This document shows positions 47,401 through 56,858 of a stretch of DNA of 64,000 nt, one piece after another. The DNA comes from Heliocidaris erythrogramma (lineage: Eukaryota > Echinodermata > Echinoidea > Camarodonta > Echinometridae). The stretch lies in assembly GCA_025617745.1 (NCBI GenBank), contig CM046871.1, positions 29,280,433 through 29,344,432 on the forward strand. The letters run 5' to 3'. A model generated the notes under the pieces. That model saw only the letters and a list, made by a program, of their open reading frames with translations, was not told where the DNA came from and did no database searches. The first letter of the stretch is position 1; each line of letters starts with the position of its first letter. The position numbers and the translations under genes are program-made.

Positions 47401-50400
47401 GACTCTGTATGTTTCTCTACAATGTCTCTCATCTGAAGGAGAAGGGAATCAAGATGTTTGTCCAGACGGGTGGTGGTGTAGATCTCTACCTCAAAGTGTT
47501 GAGGGATCTCCAGCAAATTGGCAACCTTGTCCCAATCTGTGTTGAACTGTCGACAGAAATAAATCGGAGTTAGAATAACATTGAATATTTAGAATGATAT
47601 CCATTAGAGTGGGTTCAAAGAATTCATTTTGCTGCTACAAACAAAACCCAAAATAATAAAATAGTAAAACACCATCAGGATGATGTTAAAAAACAAGCAG
47701 CAAATGAATATTTATGAATAATAATGATAATGCACACTTTCTATGATTAACAAAAAACAAGCACTTCCTAAAAAGTAGAAATCGTGACAGGTTTTCAAAT
47801 ATTGTGCCCTGAAGAAAGGGCAGTAAGCTCCTCAGTTGTAAATCAAATAAACATCACAAAAAAAATATAATATTAACTGGAAAGTAAAATATAATTTTCA
47901 GGAAAACTGTTAGGAAGTTAATCTTAATTTTTCGCAGAAGTAAAAGAGGCCAAAAATATTATGGGATTTATTTGTAGCAGCAAAATGGAATCGCAAAATC
48001 TTCCCTATTTCAATCCTAAACCTAACCATACATCTGTGACGAAATACAGCCCAGAGCAAACATGACGTCAATGGAAGGTGATGTCTTACCTTGGCAAGTA
48101 ATTCTGGTAGCTTGGTGATGAAATGCTCGGTCAGTTTCATCTTATCCTCTTGTACAACTTTCTTTTCTTTGCTTGTCAACAGAGTCTGCAAAAAAGAAAA
48201 ATGGAAGTGAAATGTTTCAAATTACTAAAGTTACTACTTATTAAAGTGTTTTTAAAGCACAACTTTGAATACCTGCATCTCTATTGACTTCATCTTAAAT
48301 CTGGAATATTACGATGTACAGTAACAATTTCTTGAGCCAGAAGTGTGCGAACTACAGGATGTGTTAATGCCCTTCTGGTTCATAGCTGCTGGATTACAAG
48401 GAAGTATGATAGAATAATTAAAATAATAATGATGCAATGGGAATAAAAGTGCTACATTTTATATGGAAAACAAAAACTTGAAACCTGAAAGGTGTTCATA
48501 CCTTCTTGGCTGAACCTCTACCTATAGGTGGATGTCCCTGGGCCGATTGTCTGACAGCGGAAACCATGATCTCAATCAGCGCAGTCTCCTGCCTATCATC
48601 CAAAGCTGGAAGACAAATCAAAGAAGATCACCCTCAATGGTCAATTGGAACGAAGGTCTGAATTTGCGATAGTAGTCTATTTCCCACAAAAACGTATACT
48701 CTGGCCTTGCGGTAGAACAGAACCTGTTGTGAAAGCATCGCAGTAATCTCTTCACATATCTGGCCTTTCAAGCTAAGAAAGGACTGATATATATAGACTT
48801 TTATTCTTTGATGAACAAAAAACAATATTTCAGGAATATGAATGTGGAAGGAAGATATTGCAAGTGTAAAATGTGACATTCTAGCTACTTTTTAAAGATC
48901 TGCATGAGTTTTTAAGACCTATTTCTGTTTTGTAAAATGGGTGCACGAGTGCAGCCAAAAGGAAAACAGTGTTTGACCATTACGGTCAGGGCAAGATTTC
49001 ATTGAATAAGAAGATGATTTTAAAAAATTGCCACAAATAAAAAGATTACCTTCTTCTCCTCTGCCAGGATCTTCCAGCAGGAGTTCAGTCATACAGTCCC
49101 AGTCTCGTATCATTTCATTGATGTCCCATAGAGAATCCACCAGATAGGCTGCATGCTCATGAAGCTATAAAGACGATGAGATAAAAAGTATCTATGATTA
49201 TAACAGATATGCACTTTGAGCTACAGTGATACAGTTTAAGTCTCACATACAAGACAAGGAGTTATAATTTGTATCAGTCATTAGCACAAGGTAAAAGTGA
49301 AAAATAAATAAAAGTCATTCATGTTTCTATTTTTTTATTTTTTATTTCAACACAGCATCCCTCCCCCCAGAATTCCTTCTGAGAAATCATAATGGAAACA
49401 TTGTCCACTAACCTCATTCTCAATTTAAAAAAATGCACAAGATACCTGATCAGGGTTGTCTTCATGTTACCCTCAAGGTACGTTTCATCTTCCGGATCAT
49501 ATAATGACTCCCAAGTAACAATACTCCCCAAGATCATTATACAAACGATGCATGAGAATGAGTTCATTATACGATTGATCCGCACTCGAGTTGAGGCTGT
49601 GCGTATCTACAGCTTCAACGAAAGCGGATAGATTGTATAATGAACGACTGAAGACATGCATCATTTGTTTTATACAATGAAACTTCTAGATCGTTGTTAT
49701 TTGACCAAAAAGCAAGTCTTTTTAAGATTGGTCCATATCATTATCGATGACAAGTAGATCACAAGTTTAGTAGGCTTACTCTAGCACGTAGACAAAGTAT
49801 AAGCACACTAACCTATACACACGCCTAAGCACATTGCTATGTGTCTATTAGCTCACACATAGCATAAGCGCACTTAACTCTACAAGCACTATAGTACTGT
49901 AAACTATTGCACACGTTTTAATGAAAAAACCTGTGATAGTCCCCCAAAATGAATCACACATGACTGCTCTCAACCAGTCATTTGATTAGGATCCAGGAGT
50001 GAGTTGTAAAATATGTTATATCAAAGACCTATCATATAAAAACAAAATTGATAGCATCCCATTACCTCACTCTCAATGAAAAACTGTACAAGATCCTTGA
50101 TCAGGGGTGCGTTGATGTTCCTCCTCTTGGTACGTTTGACCTTGCCGCTCTCCTGGTCTTCCCGTTTGAAGAGACGTTCATTGAGGAACTCTCCCGCTGC
50201 TTGGGCCACTGCTCTGCTAGAGGAGTAAACCAGCTGGTAGACATTCTCACAGTCCTCAGCACTCAGGATGTCCTCATTGTATCTATCAGAACATCAAGAA
50301 ATGTCAAAATATAATTGAGCATTACACCTGATTTAGGTTCAGGTCATGGAACTGACTTTAATGAGAAACTGGCCGTAAGTAATTGTGGATTGTTGCTCAT

Positions 50401-50658
50401 TCTGTAAATTGCTCCAGCAGAGAGTCAACACAATCATTGAAAAGCACACCACATGTGTGCATTAATACGATATGTTCTAATGCATGACACGCGTCAGGAC
50501 GACTAGCTTAATTTTCTTTCTCTGCTCAGTACTTAGTACTAATACGTATTTTATACAAAAATTTAAATTTACATTCCTTTGTGGGATCTGCTTACTTCAA
50601 GATCAGGGTGACCACCTTGATGGCGTTGACTGCTACATCAGTCTCTTTGTCCAGAGTC
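35404..50658 (-). CDS. STAG: Cohesin subunit STAG/SA (stromal antigen), 19 exons, N-terminus lost at gap
   Basis: STAG proteins bind RAD21 in the cohesin ring and act in sister-chromatid cohesion and loop formation in the nucleus. Exons by descending coordinate: 50658(gap)-50596, 50282-50066, 49164-49050, 48605-48502, 48185-48090, 47546-47397, 46991-46851, 45976-45906, 45455-45287, 44738-44489, 44077-43935, 43304-43203, 42712-42564, 41687-41556, 40708-40515, 40014-39897, 39123-38986, 38345-38243, 35685-35404. All borders are AG/GT and phases agree; about 911 residues. Family blocks: [86 protein letters not shown]. The C-terminal exons diverge: a Glu/Asp-rich exon (38243) and a last exon with LKGT/FKGT repeats ending DSSEDFI; these are the least certain. 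The stop is TAG at 35404-35406. The N-terminal third, with the stromalin conservative domain, is not visible. Several introns carry exon relics. Confidence 0.93.
36008..38040 (+). mobile_element. Helentron/Helitron-like element, copy 2, eleven 150-bp internal repeats (STAG last intron)
   Basis: It has the same ends as copy 1 at 11825: AACTAGAAATGTGCATTGC start, TGTATCCCCCGGCACT near the left, and terminal hairpin ATCCTCCGGCA-TAC-TGCCGGGGGAT then CAA. About eleven TTTGACCCTATA-marked units (first near 36290, last near 37828) are present against six in copy 1, and neighbouring units are more alike in alternate pairs, suggesting higher-order amplification. There is no coding capacity for a Rep/helicase. 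Confidence 0.75.
39213..39450. mobile_element. MITE with GTGGCGTAG termini
   Basis: AAGTGGCGTAGTAGG plus a poly-G run at the left mirrors TACTACGCCACTGT at the right. The interior has a purine-rich block and CTCGATTCAATCACCGAGTG. A probable relative is at about 52068-52312. Confidence 0.7.
39676..39824. mobile_element. MITE of the GGGCCCCGTTTCAT family, copy 3
   Basis: GGGCCCCGTTTCATAAAACT mirrors AAGTTTTATGAAACAGGGCC. The interior TAAGCTACTGAAATACTTGC and TGATTGGCTTAGAG match the other copies. Confidence 0.88.
40092..40228. mobile_element. MITE with CATAACACAAAGATTTGCAA termini
   Basis: GGGGTCCCATAACACAAAGA at the left mirrors CATTTGTGTTACAGGCC at the right. Related to 35040-35209. Confidence 0.75.
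40822..40950 (-). pseudogene. Relic duplicate of the 5' end of STAG exon 40708-40515 with acceptor
   Basis: GGTTCTTATCCAAGTATTGC followed by AACCT is shared exactly with the true exon start (40688-40709). The acceptor AG is kept (GTGAG|GTTGC on the - strand, exon start equivalent 40850). The frame reads VLQYLDKN like the true exon, then RKDEITEF, and stops about 24 codons in. The flanking intron is also duplicated in decayed form (AATAATATTAG, ACTCTAAA), so the event copied about 140 bp. Confidence 0.75.
41212..41466. mobile_element. MITE with CCTGGGGCGGTATTCTGAAA termini
   Basis: The left end mirrors TTTTCAGAATACGGCCCCTGG-type sequence at the right. Inner arms GTTAATTGTCATAACAAAT and ATTTGTTATGACAATTAAC also pair, giving a near-complete foldback of about 250 bp. 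Confidence 0.85.
41940..42304. mobile_element. TTGAGTTCTGG element, copy 2, ~365 bp
   Basis: AAGGTTGAGTTCTGGGAAAG at the left and CCAGAACTCAACTTT at the right. The body matches 30600-30902 with extra sequence in the middle. Confidence 0.8.
42744..42835 (-). pseudogene. Relic duplicate of STAG exon 42712-42564
   Basis: On the + strand CGTTCCTTGATGGCAATGAG, then TCTGAGTCATAGCCTCATCA and TATCCCAAGTCTCCTTTTAT, match GAGTTCCTTGATGGCGTTGAG..TCTGAGTCTTAGCCTCGTCG..TATCCCATGTCTCCTTTCAT of the true exon, with a ~7-bp deletion (GTTGACT) that breaks the frame. It lies 32 bp upstream, in gene direction, of the exon's own acceptor. No acceptor remains. Confidence 0.8.
45076..45196. mobile_element. MITE of the CCTGGGGAGCGTTT family, copy 2
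   Basis: CCTGGGGAGTATTATCAAGT mirrors ACTTGATGAAACGCTCCCCA; 121 bp, with an interior deletion relative to 13399-13546. Confidence 0.8.
45541..45583 (-). pseudogene. Relic fragment of STAG exon 45455-45287
   Basis: TTTCACAAGGCTAAACAGAG then AATCGTACAGCTGTCAGTGG resembles CTTCACCAGGCTGAACAGGG then ATTCGTACAACTCCCATCGG of the true exon, about 75-80% over 43 bp. No splice sites. It lies in the intron just upstream of the exon. Confidence 0.6.
46371..46617. mobile_element. MITE with GGCCCGTATTCTGAACTCCG termini
   Basis: The left end mirrors AGTTCAGAATACGGGCC at the right, with TTTAACTTAAA-type inner arms. A second internal ATTCTGAACTCCGGTTTAAC at about 46470 suggests one element inserted in or duplicated inside another. 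A partial copy is at about 54370-54480. Confidence 0.8.
48334..48390. repeat. Short hairpin repeat member in a STAG intron
   Basis: GAGCCAGAAGTGTGCGAACT pairs with GTGTTAATGCCCTTCTGGTT. Confidence 0.6.
49413..49490 (-). pseudogene. Relic duplicate of STAG exon 50282-50066 (3' part) with donor
   Basis: On the - strand the segment reads [20 protein letters not shown] and then a donor (ATGAG|GTTAG). The true exon reads [20 protein letters not shown] then IESE|GTAATG. DNA identity is clear (AAACGTACC.., CCCTGATCA..GATCTTGT/GTATCTTGT). One extra T in the poly-T near the end shifts the frame. It lies between the true exon and the next one. Confidence 0.75.
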
Positions 50659-51158
50659 NNNNNNNNNNNNNNNNNNNNNNNNNNNNNNNNNNNNNNNNNN
50701 NNNNNNNNNNNNNNNNNNNNNNNNNNNNNNNNNNNNNNNNNNNNNNNNNNNNNNNNNNNNNNNNNNNNNNNNNNNNNNNNNNNNNNNNNNNNNNNNNNNN
50801 NNNNNNNNNNNNNNNNNNNNNNNNNNNNNNNNNNNNNNNNNNNNNNNNNNNNNNNNNNNNNNNNNNNNNNNNNNNNNNNNNNNNNNNNNNNNNNNNNNNN
50901 NNNNNNNNNNNNNNNNNNNNNNNNNNNNNNNNNNNNNNNNNNNNNNNNNNNNNNNNNNNNNNNNNNNNNNNNNNNNNNNNNNNNNNNNNNNNNNNNNNNN
51001 NNNNNNNNNNNNNNNNNNNNNNNNNNNNNNNNNNNNNNNNNNNNNNNNNNNNNNNNNNNNNNNNNNNNNNNNNNNNNNNNNNNNNNNNNNNNNNNNNNNN
51101 NNNNNNNNNNNNNNNNNNNNNNNNNNNNNNNNNNNNNNNNNNNNNNNNNNNNNNNNNN
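50659..51158. other. Assembly gap, 500 N
   Basis: Exactly 500 Ns, so the length is probably a placeholder. It cuts a STAG exon at 50658. Confidence 0.99.
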
Positions 51159-51185
51159 CCCCCCCCCCCCCCCCCCCCCCCCCCC

Positions 51186-51263
<78 letters not shown>
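51159..51263. repeat. Poly-C run of ~105 bp beside the gap
   Basis: Almost pure C with one A at 51186. It is probably a sequencing or assembly artefact, or an unresolved homopolymer. Long proline/glycine frames across it are meaningless. Confidence 0.85.
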
Positions 51264-51265
<2 letters not shown>

Positions 51266-52067
51266 TCTTTCTCTCTCCCCTTGCCTGATTACCTTGTGTC
51301 GATGAGAAGGCCACCTTGGATCTTCTGGGGATAGTTTAAAGGTCAATTTTTACTCATCCCCAACCGCCGGTCTACTCTACGTTCAGGGCCTACCATGATG
51401 CTTTGTACCAGGGGCAAAGATAAGCTGAATATTGAATGAACGTGATTATTAGAGATGGATATGAAGATACTCTGGATGCAGTCCATATTATTTTCCTATG
51501 AATTTCAAGCGTTACTTGTCTTGGTGTAAGCATTGTGGCCTGATTATGATTCTACTGAGAACATTTGAGGTGACATAAAAATTGAAGATCATAGAAAACT
51601 GAAGTTATTTAAAGAGAAAAAAATGCAACCCCTTTTGGACAAAAGTTTACATGTAGCAATTTTGCACCAATAACTGAACAAACTGCCTCTAGAGAAGTGA
51701 ACATGGCTTAACCAGACAATCAGGCATACCTCCTGGACGATTATCCCAGAGACCATTAATGTCGGAACATTTCTTTCAAAACCTTCCTGCCCATGGAGAA
51801 TTTCCCCACTGACAATTATCCTCTAGGATATTTTCATTCTGTTATAGTTAATCTGAAGTATCCATCCATTTGGGGGTGCATGCATTTAGATCTAATTGTC
51901 CTTTGGGGATAATTGTACTGGGGGGGGGGGGGGGGGTGGGGTGGTATCTGCCCATCAGTCAAGTGCTTAAAAAGAATTTTAAAAGTAGAATAGGAGGACA
52001 TGCAAAGATAATAGAACCTCTCCTGCACCCTTTCATCAGAGTTTGTACAGTATACATATAATGGTGA

Positions 52068-52312
52068 AGCTATGGGGGGGGGGGGGGGGGGGGGTACTGT
52101 CCGGGATATGTTCTTCCTCAATCACATGCTAACAAAAAAAAAAGAAAAGAAAAAATAGGACGACAAGAGAAGATAATAGAACCCCTCCCGTCCCTTTCTC
52201 TTTTTGATTGCCTTGTTGATTCAGATTTCATTCACCAAGTAAGATCACTGCCCCTCCCACAAACCCGCAGTGCCAGTGCCGCCTCAATTTGCTGAACCCA
52301 TGCTACGCCCCT
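52068..52312. mobile_element. Probable GTGGCGTAG-type element with poly-G
   Basis: A poly-G run (52074-52094) after GAAGCTATG, a purine-rich block, TTCACCAAGTAAGATCACTGC and ATGCTACGCCCCTG at the right follow the order seen in 39213-39450. Confidence 0.5.
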
Positions 52313-52390
52313 GATAATTGGATTATGTTGATTGAAGTATTCATCAGAGATCATTTTGAGGAAAACTTTGAATGGATGTATCGTCTGATC

Positions 52391-52437
52391 AGAGCCAGAA
52401 GGGCGTTAACACAGAGATACCTCCTTCTGGCTCTCAA
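52391..52437. repeat. Short hairpin repeat member
   Basis: AGAGCCAGAAGGGCGTTAAC pairs with CTCCTTCTGGCTCT across a short loop. Confidence 0.75.
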
Positions 52438-52862
52438 CAAACAATATTGTGGATATAAATTAAGAGTTTTATATAAATAGTCCTATTATCATCACATGCT
52501 TTATGGGGGAGGGGCGGGGGAGATAGTCATCAAAGTTTGTTATGATTAAAATAGGAAAACATAAAATGTTATATTACACTGATGGTGGCCCTAATAACAA
52601 TGTTTTGGGTGAGTATATAAGCATCAGATGCTAGGCAATCTATTTGTAGGTTCCTGCTAATTGGTAGAACAGAAAAGAATAGTAGAAATAATATTTTGGA
52701 ACTTTATATTTCCAGTTGTGAACATTTGGGGACAGACCAACAAAATTCTATGTTCACATCTAAAGAAGATTTGAGTTCATATTGCCAGCTTGTTTTTGAA
52801 TTGTGCATTGACTACTGTGCAACTGTCACTGTTATTAAGACTTTCAGTACCAGTGATGACCA

Positions 52863-53078
52863 GGGGGGTGTTTCACAAAGAGTTAAGTTTGACTTAAAGT
52901 CATGCGTAAGTGCCAATGCGCATACAGTATTAAATGCGTAATCTCATTAGTAGATTACCCAATAGCACGCGTCACCTGAGCATGATCTGACCAATGCGGT
53001 GATGCGTCATATACCGCACGCAACGAGGAATTTAAGTGCGATATTAAGTCAAACTTAACTCTTTGTGAAACACCCCCC
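52863..53078. mobile_element. MITE with GGGGGGTGTTTCACAAAGAG termini
   Basis: Inverted ends of at least 33 bp, nearly perfect (AGTTAAGTTTGACTTAA on the left, TTAAGTCAAACTTAACT on the right). 216 bp, no coding. Confidence 0.9.
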
Positions 53079-53740
53079 AGTTCTCCAACAACAACATGTA
53101 CTTCCATTCCAATATTCCACTAGATCTTTAAACATGTTCTCATTATCCTTATAAAATTCTCCCTCAATTTAAAAAGTGCTACATGTATATATATATCATC
53201 AAAAAAATTTGTAGAATTTTCCAGCCCACCCGAAACCGTGCCCACCTGCGACATTAAACCATGCTGTGAGGGATTCATAAATTTTTTATGGCATCATTAT
53301 CACAATCTAACATGAATCATTGACATTTATGCAGCTCATTATGGCTTTCTCCCGCTCATAAATGAGGATGGTAGCCATAAAGGTTCTGTGCCTTAATGAA
53401 AATGAATGTTAAATCTAAGTGTAGCTCAAATATCATTTGTTGTTTGTAATGAAACTTGACGCGTTATATGCATTTGGCAAGTTAAGTCTGTATTTCCAGC
53501 AGTTGGTCTCGCTCTCATTTGAAACGACAAGGTATGTATTTTGCTTAACTTTAATTATATATCAAAACTTTACAACTTTCATATGCAAATTTGGATTGAT
53601 TGAAACCTGGTCAGGAAATTGTTTTTAAAAGATTTATTATATTTTTACCTTTAAAAGGTGGGGGAAAAAAGAACAAATGAGTACATATATAACTTAGATG
53701 TGATCACAGAAATTGATTTACATGTACAGGCTGTAGAAAT

Positions 53741-53995
53741 ACGATCTTCTTTAAATTAAACATGTTTCTTTGGTATTCAGGATGATTGGAAAAATTAATC
53801 AATCCAATATTTATGAGCTGATTTATATTCTAACTATTTAAAAGCAGGGTTATTTTTTATGCTGCCATCTGATCTTTAAATTAAACATTTTTTGGGGTAT
53901 TCAGGATGATTGGAAAGATTAATAATCAATCCAATTTTTACGAGCTGATTTATATTCTAACTATTTAAAAACAAGGTTATTTTTTATTCTGACCA
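53741..53995. repeat. Two ~127-bp tandem units
   Basis: CGATCTTCTTTAAATTAAAC and GATCTTTAAATTAAAC begin the units. Both contain ATTCAGGATGATTGGAAA, GAGCTGATTTATATTCTAAC and AGGTTATTTTTTAT-like ends. Confidence 0.85.
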
Positions 53996-54207
53996 CTTAG
54001 AAATGTGCAGTGAAAACATGATAACTAAGGATCGGAATCAATTTTGTACTCAATATTGAGCATTTTATTCACTTTCTATCATGATTTTTATTTCATTTTG
54101 AGATAGATTATCACAGAGGGAGTTTATGAATTTTTCATGAAAATGTAATTAAAAGAAATTAGTTTCTTCCATTTGCTATCATTCTGTCACTGATCACCTC
54201 GTCTGTT

Positions 54208-54286
54208 GAGCCAGCCAGAAGGGTGTTAGCAATTTTTAAAAGTATTTTTAAGTATTATGAGTTAACACCCTTCTGGCTTCATCCCT
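54208..54286. repeat. Short hairpin repeat member
   Basis: GAGCCAGCCAGAAGGGTGTT pairs with GTTAACACCCTTCTGGCTT. Confidence 0.75.
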
Positions 54287-54290
54287 CTTT

Positions 54291-54350
54291 GGAACCAGAA
54301 GGGCGTTAAAGTCATATGCTTTAACACAGAGTTAACCCCCTTATGGCTGT
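54291..54350. repeat. Short hairpin repeat member
   Basis: GGAACCAGAAGGGCGTTAAA pairs with GTTAACCCCCTTATGGCTG. It is adjacent to the previous member. Confidence 0.75.
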
Positions 54351-54369
54351 CAAGAAGGATGGCCCTTAA

Positions 54370-54482
54370 TGTGCAGTTTAACTTTGTACAGAAATGCAGA
54401 CTGCAGCTAGGGGTAGTTTAAACTGTCTGGTTTAAATGAGACTGGAGTTTAAATTAAACCGGAGTTCAGAATAGAGGCCATA
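54370..54482. mobile_element. Partial copy of the GGCCCGTATTCTGAACTCCG MITE
   Basis: GTGCAGTTTAACTTTGTACA, GAAATGCAGACTGCAGCTA and AAACCGGAGTTCAGAATA match the right half of 46371-46617. Confidence 0.8.
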
Positions 54483-54559
54483 AAGTCCAGTGATCAAACC
54501 AAGTCATTGAATTAATGCCCTTTGGTGAAGTACAAGGTTGCTTTCATACCGGTATATCA

Positions 54560-54645
54560 TCCGTTGAGAGCTATAAGGGTGTTAACCCAGTGTTAAATAG
54601 TGTTGAATGATATGATTTAACGTCCTTATGGCTCTGAGTAGATGA
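54560..54645. repeat. Short hairpin repeat member, extended arms
   Basis: ATATCATCCGTTGAGAGCTA then TAAGGGTGTTAAC mirrors TTTAACGTCCTTATGGCTCT then GAGTAGATGATAT. The arms are about 32 nt. Confidence 0.75.
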
Positions 54646-55919
54646 TATACTTGCTCCCTTCGCACCTTGAGTAATATAAACATTGATCACTCAGTAAAGG
54701 CATTTGATTTAGGATACCTACGTATCTGTCAGACTTTCAGTGCTGATCTTTTGGATATCTCACGTTTCACGATCCTCTTTGCTTCTAAGTACAGTACCTG
54801 GGCTTGTAATTTGCGTTTGAGCAAGTGCTCATGACTTGCTCAGTGTTATTATTACTAGCTTGGGGTAGATTCCCCAGTGCCATTTACATAGGGCCTGCAT
54901 TAAAGCCTCCCAGACAGCTAATTACTCATGTGTTTCCTACACGGTAAAGGTCAGAGTGAGATGGCGAAAAAGTATCCCGTTGCGGAAGAGCACGTATGAT
55001 GCGAGACAGTCAATGTCAGCGTTGGTCGAGTGCACTCATTCATGCAGCTAGCCGCGGCTGGCAGCGGGGGAAGGGGATGCACTGGGAGCACGATAGGAGA
55101 GGGTAATTTATAATGTTTGGCTGATGGAATGGTGCGTGTAAACGGCAGACTAAACAAATTTGGACTGGATTTAGTTAAAGATTGAGGGTTGAGCTGAGAG
55201 CGAGGGAAAGTGAGAGAGAGAGAGAAGGCTGGAGAGATGGTGAGAGGTGAACAGAACGCAGAAGTTATGACGTGGGAGTGAATGGAAAACAAATAAGTAA
55301 TGTTTTAGGTAAAACATAATTTAGTGCTATCAGCCCCCCCCCCCCCCCCCCCTTTTGAATAAATTTTATGATGCAACATTCAAATGGCATTTTTAAAGTT
55401 TCGTTGAAATTGTTGGAAGTACATTGCATTAATTAGAAAATAAATGTGAGAGACGACAGTATAAAAGAATGGCATTTTCTTGATCATGACAAAATACATA
55501 CATGTACATTTAGGTTTCTATACACCACCTATAGTTTTTCTTTCCTTTTTATCCTATAAATATATTGATGCTGGTGTAGCATTGATATACATGTATTATA
55601 GCATGGATTTCAAAGTATGGATAATGCCTTGAATTTTCCTATTAGAAGGGTGATACAGGTGTTGATGTTAAAATGTATTGATACGAAAATTAAGAAAATT
55701 TAACTGAGTTTTAATGGAATTTCTGTCGTGAAGAAATTGAGGTCTCTTTTTCTATGAAAAGATTTTCAGTTCAAACAAAGGGTCATGATTGTCCAAACCT
55801 GATTGGAATGTTTCAAAATGGGCTCAAGTCCTGTTGGGTCAGATTTATAAACTGGTTTGAATCGGGTGACAAATCCTGAATATACGTATCTGACACTCGT
55901 TTTATGACCCTGCCTACTG

Positions 55920-56470
55920 AGCTACAGGTATAAAGCTTCCTTTCAGTTGAAAGTTACTTTCAATCTATCTCAAGTTTTGTGGAACCTGATCAGTCAGATA
56001 ACAATGAGATTCAAATTAGGTTGAAACCCTTGTATAGAAACATATCACACCCTATTTCTAGGCTGCTGCGATGAGCAATGAGCAGTCAATCCCTCCCCCC
56101 CCCCCCCCTTATCTTTCATACTGCTCGTAGTTCGAAGCTGCTTTGGAATTATATCTATCTCAACTTTTATGAAACCTGATCAAGTCAAATCTGATTTAAA
56201 TTTAGTCATATTAAATATGTAGCAAACTACACATCCAGGACTGCTGCTGGAGTGACCAAGCCATCATGCTTCCCAATTTCTGTTTTACAGCTTGTAGTTG
56301 AAGCTGCTTTGGAATTATATCTATCTCAATTTTTATGAAACCTGATCAAGTCAGATAATAATCTGATTTAAATTAAGTTATTCCCCTTTATAAGCATATT
56401 AAATGATTCCAAGCCTACTGCTCTCATGAGCTATAGAGCCTTCTCCATTTCTATTTTACGGCCCATATTG
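55920..56470. repeat. Three degenerate ~180-bp tandem units
   Basis: ATCTATCTCAACTTTTATGA then AACCTGATCAAGTCAGAT recurs near 55968, 56150 and 56320, each preceded by GAAGCTGCTTTGGAATTATA-like sequence and followed by GATTTAAATT blocks and a TGCT(G/C)..GAG region. Confidence 0.7.
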
Positions 56471-56663
56471 TTAACGATGCTTTGAACCGCGTTACTGTGG
56501 ACATGATTCAACAAGGAAGCATCGTGCATCCCAAGCAATAGATATCAAGTGCCTCGCATTTCTCATTCCTCCATAAATCATTCATCCCCGATAAAGAAGG
56601 TCATAGCATAAGACAGAAGATGTCTAAAGACCATTTCTATCTTGACTAGGCGTGACACTAGAG

Positions 56664-56708
56664 ATGCTGTACAGCGGATGCTCGCAGACGCGCTGGCGCC
56701 GGCGTCGA
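56664..56708 (+). CDS. Candidate first coding exon of an unknown + strand gene
   Basis: A locally GC-rich island (GACGCGCTGGCGCCGGCGTC) in AT-rich sequence holds ATG at 56664, 15 open codons (MLYSGCSQTRWRRRR) and a strong donor GTGAGTG at 56709. The phase is 0, so it joins the exon at 56820 without a stop. The region could equally be an untranslated first exon. Product unknown. Confidence 0.35.
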
Positions 56709-56819
56709 GTGAGTGCCGCTAATTACTGTCATGTTGACTGAATTTTCCACTTATGTTTTGGTCCGTTGCCATAGAATACTCATGATTTCTTCTCTCTTTC
56801 TTTTTTTTTCTCTGGACAG

Positions 56820-56858
56820 GCCTTGGATCCAGCTCTTACGAGGACAGTGCTACCAGAG
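56820..56858 (+). CDS. Candidate 39-nt microexon
   Basis: A long pyrimidine tract (CTTTCTTTTTTTTTCTCTGG) and ACAG precede 39 nt, followed by the donor GTGAGTT. In phase 0 it reads ALDPALTRTVLPE; all three frames are open. The splice sites are among the best in this region. Confidence 0.5.

Larger units (their letters stand above)
51264..56663. other. Non-coding region right of the gap
   Basis: None of the expected N-terminal STAG exons could be recognised on the - strand here. That means a very long intron, or a sequence not truly adjacent to STAG. The content is MITEs, hairpin repeats, local tandem duplications (listed separately) and AT-rich sequence. A CAC-rich 54.95-55.3 kb block has open frames but no family match. 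Confidence 0.5.

Noticed and set aside
51287..51319. Possible 32-nt - strand exon (KIQGGLLIDTR) with CCCCAG acceptor and GTAATC donor right of the gap
   Set aside because: The splice sites are acceptable, but the peptide does not match the STAG segment expected next, and it lies beside the poly-C artefact.
50484..51346. Long proline- or glycine-rich frames on both strands
   Set aside because: They run through the N gap and the poly-C artefact.
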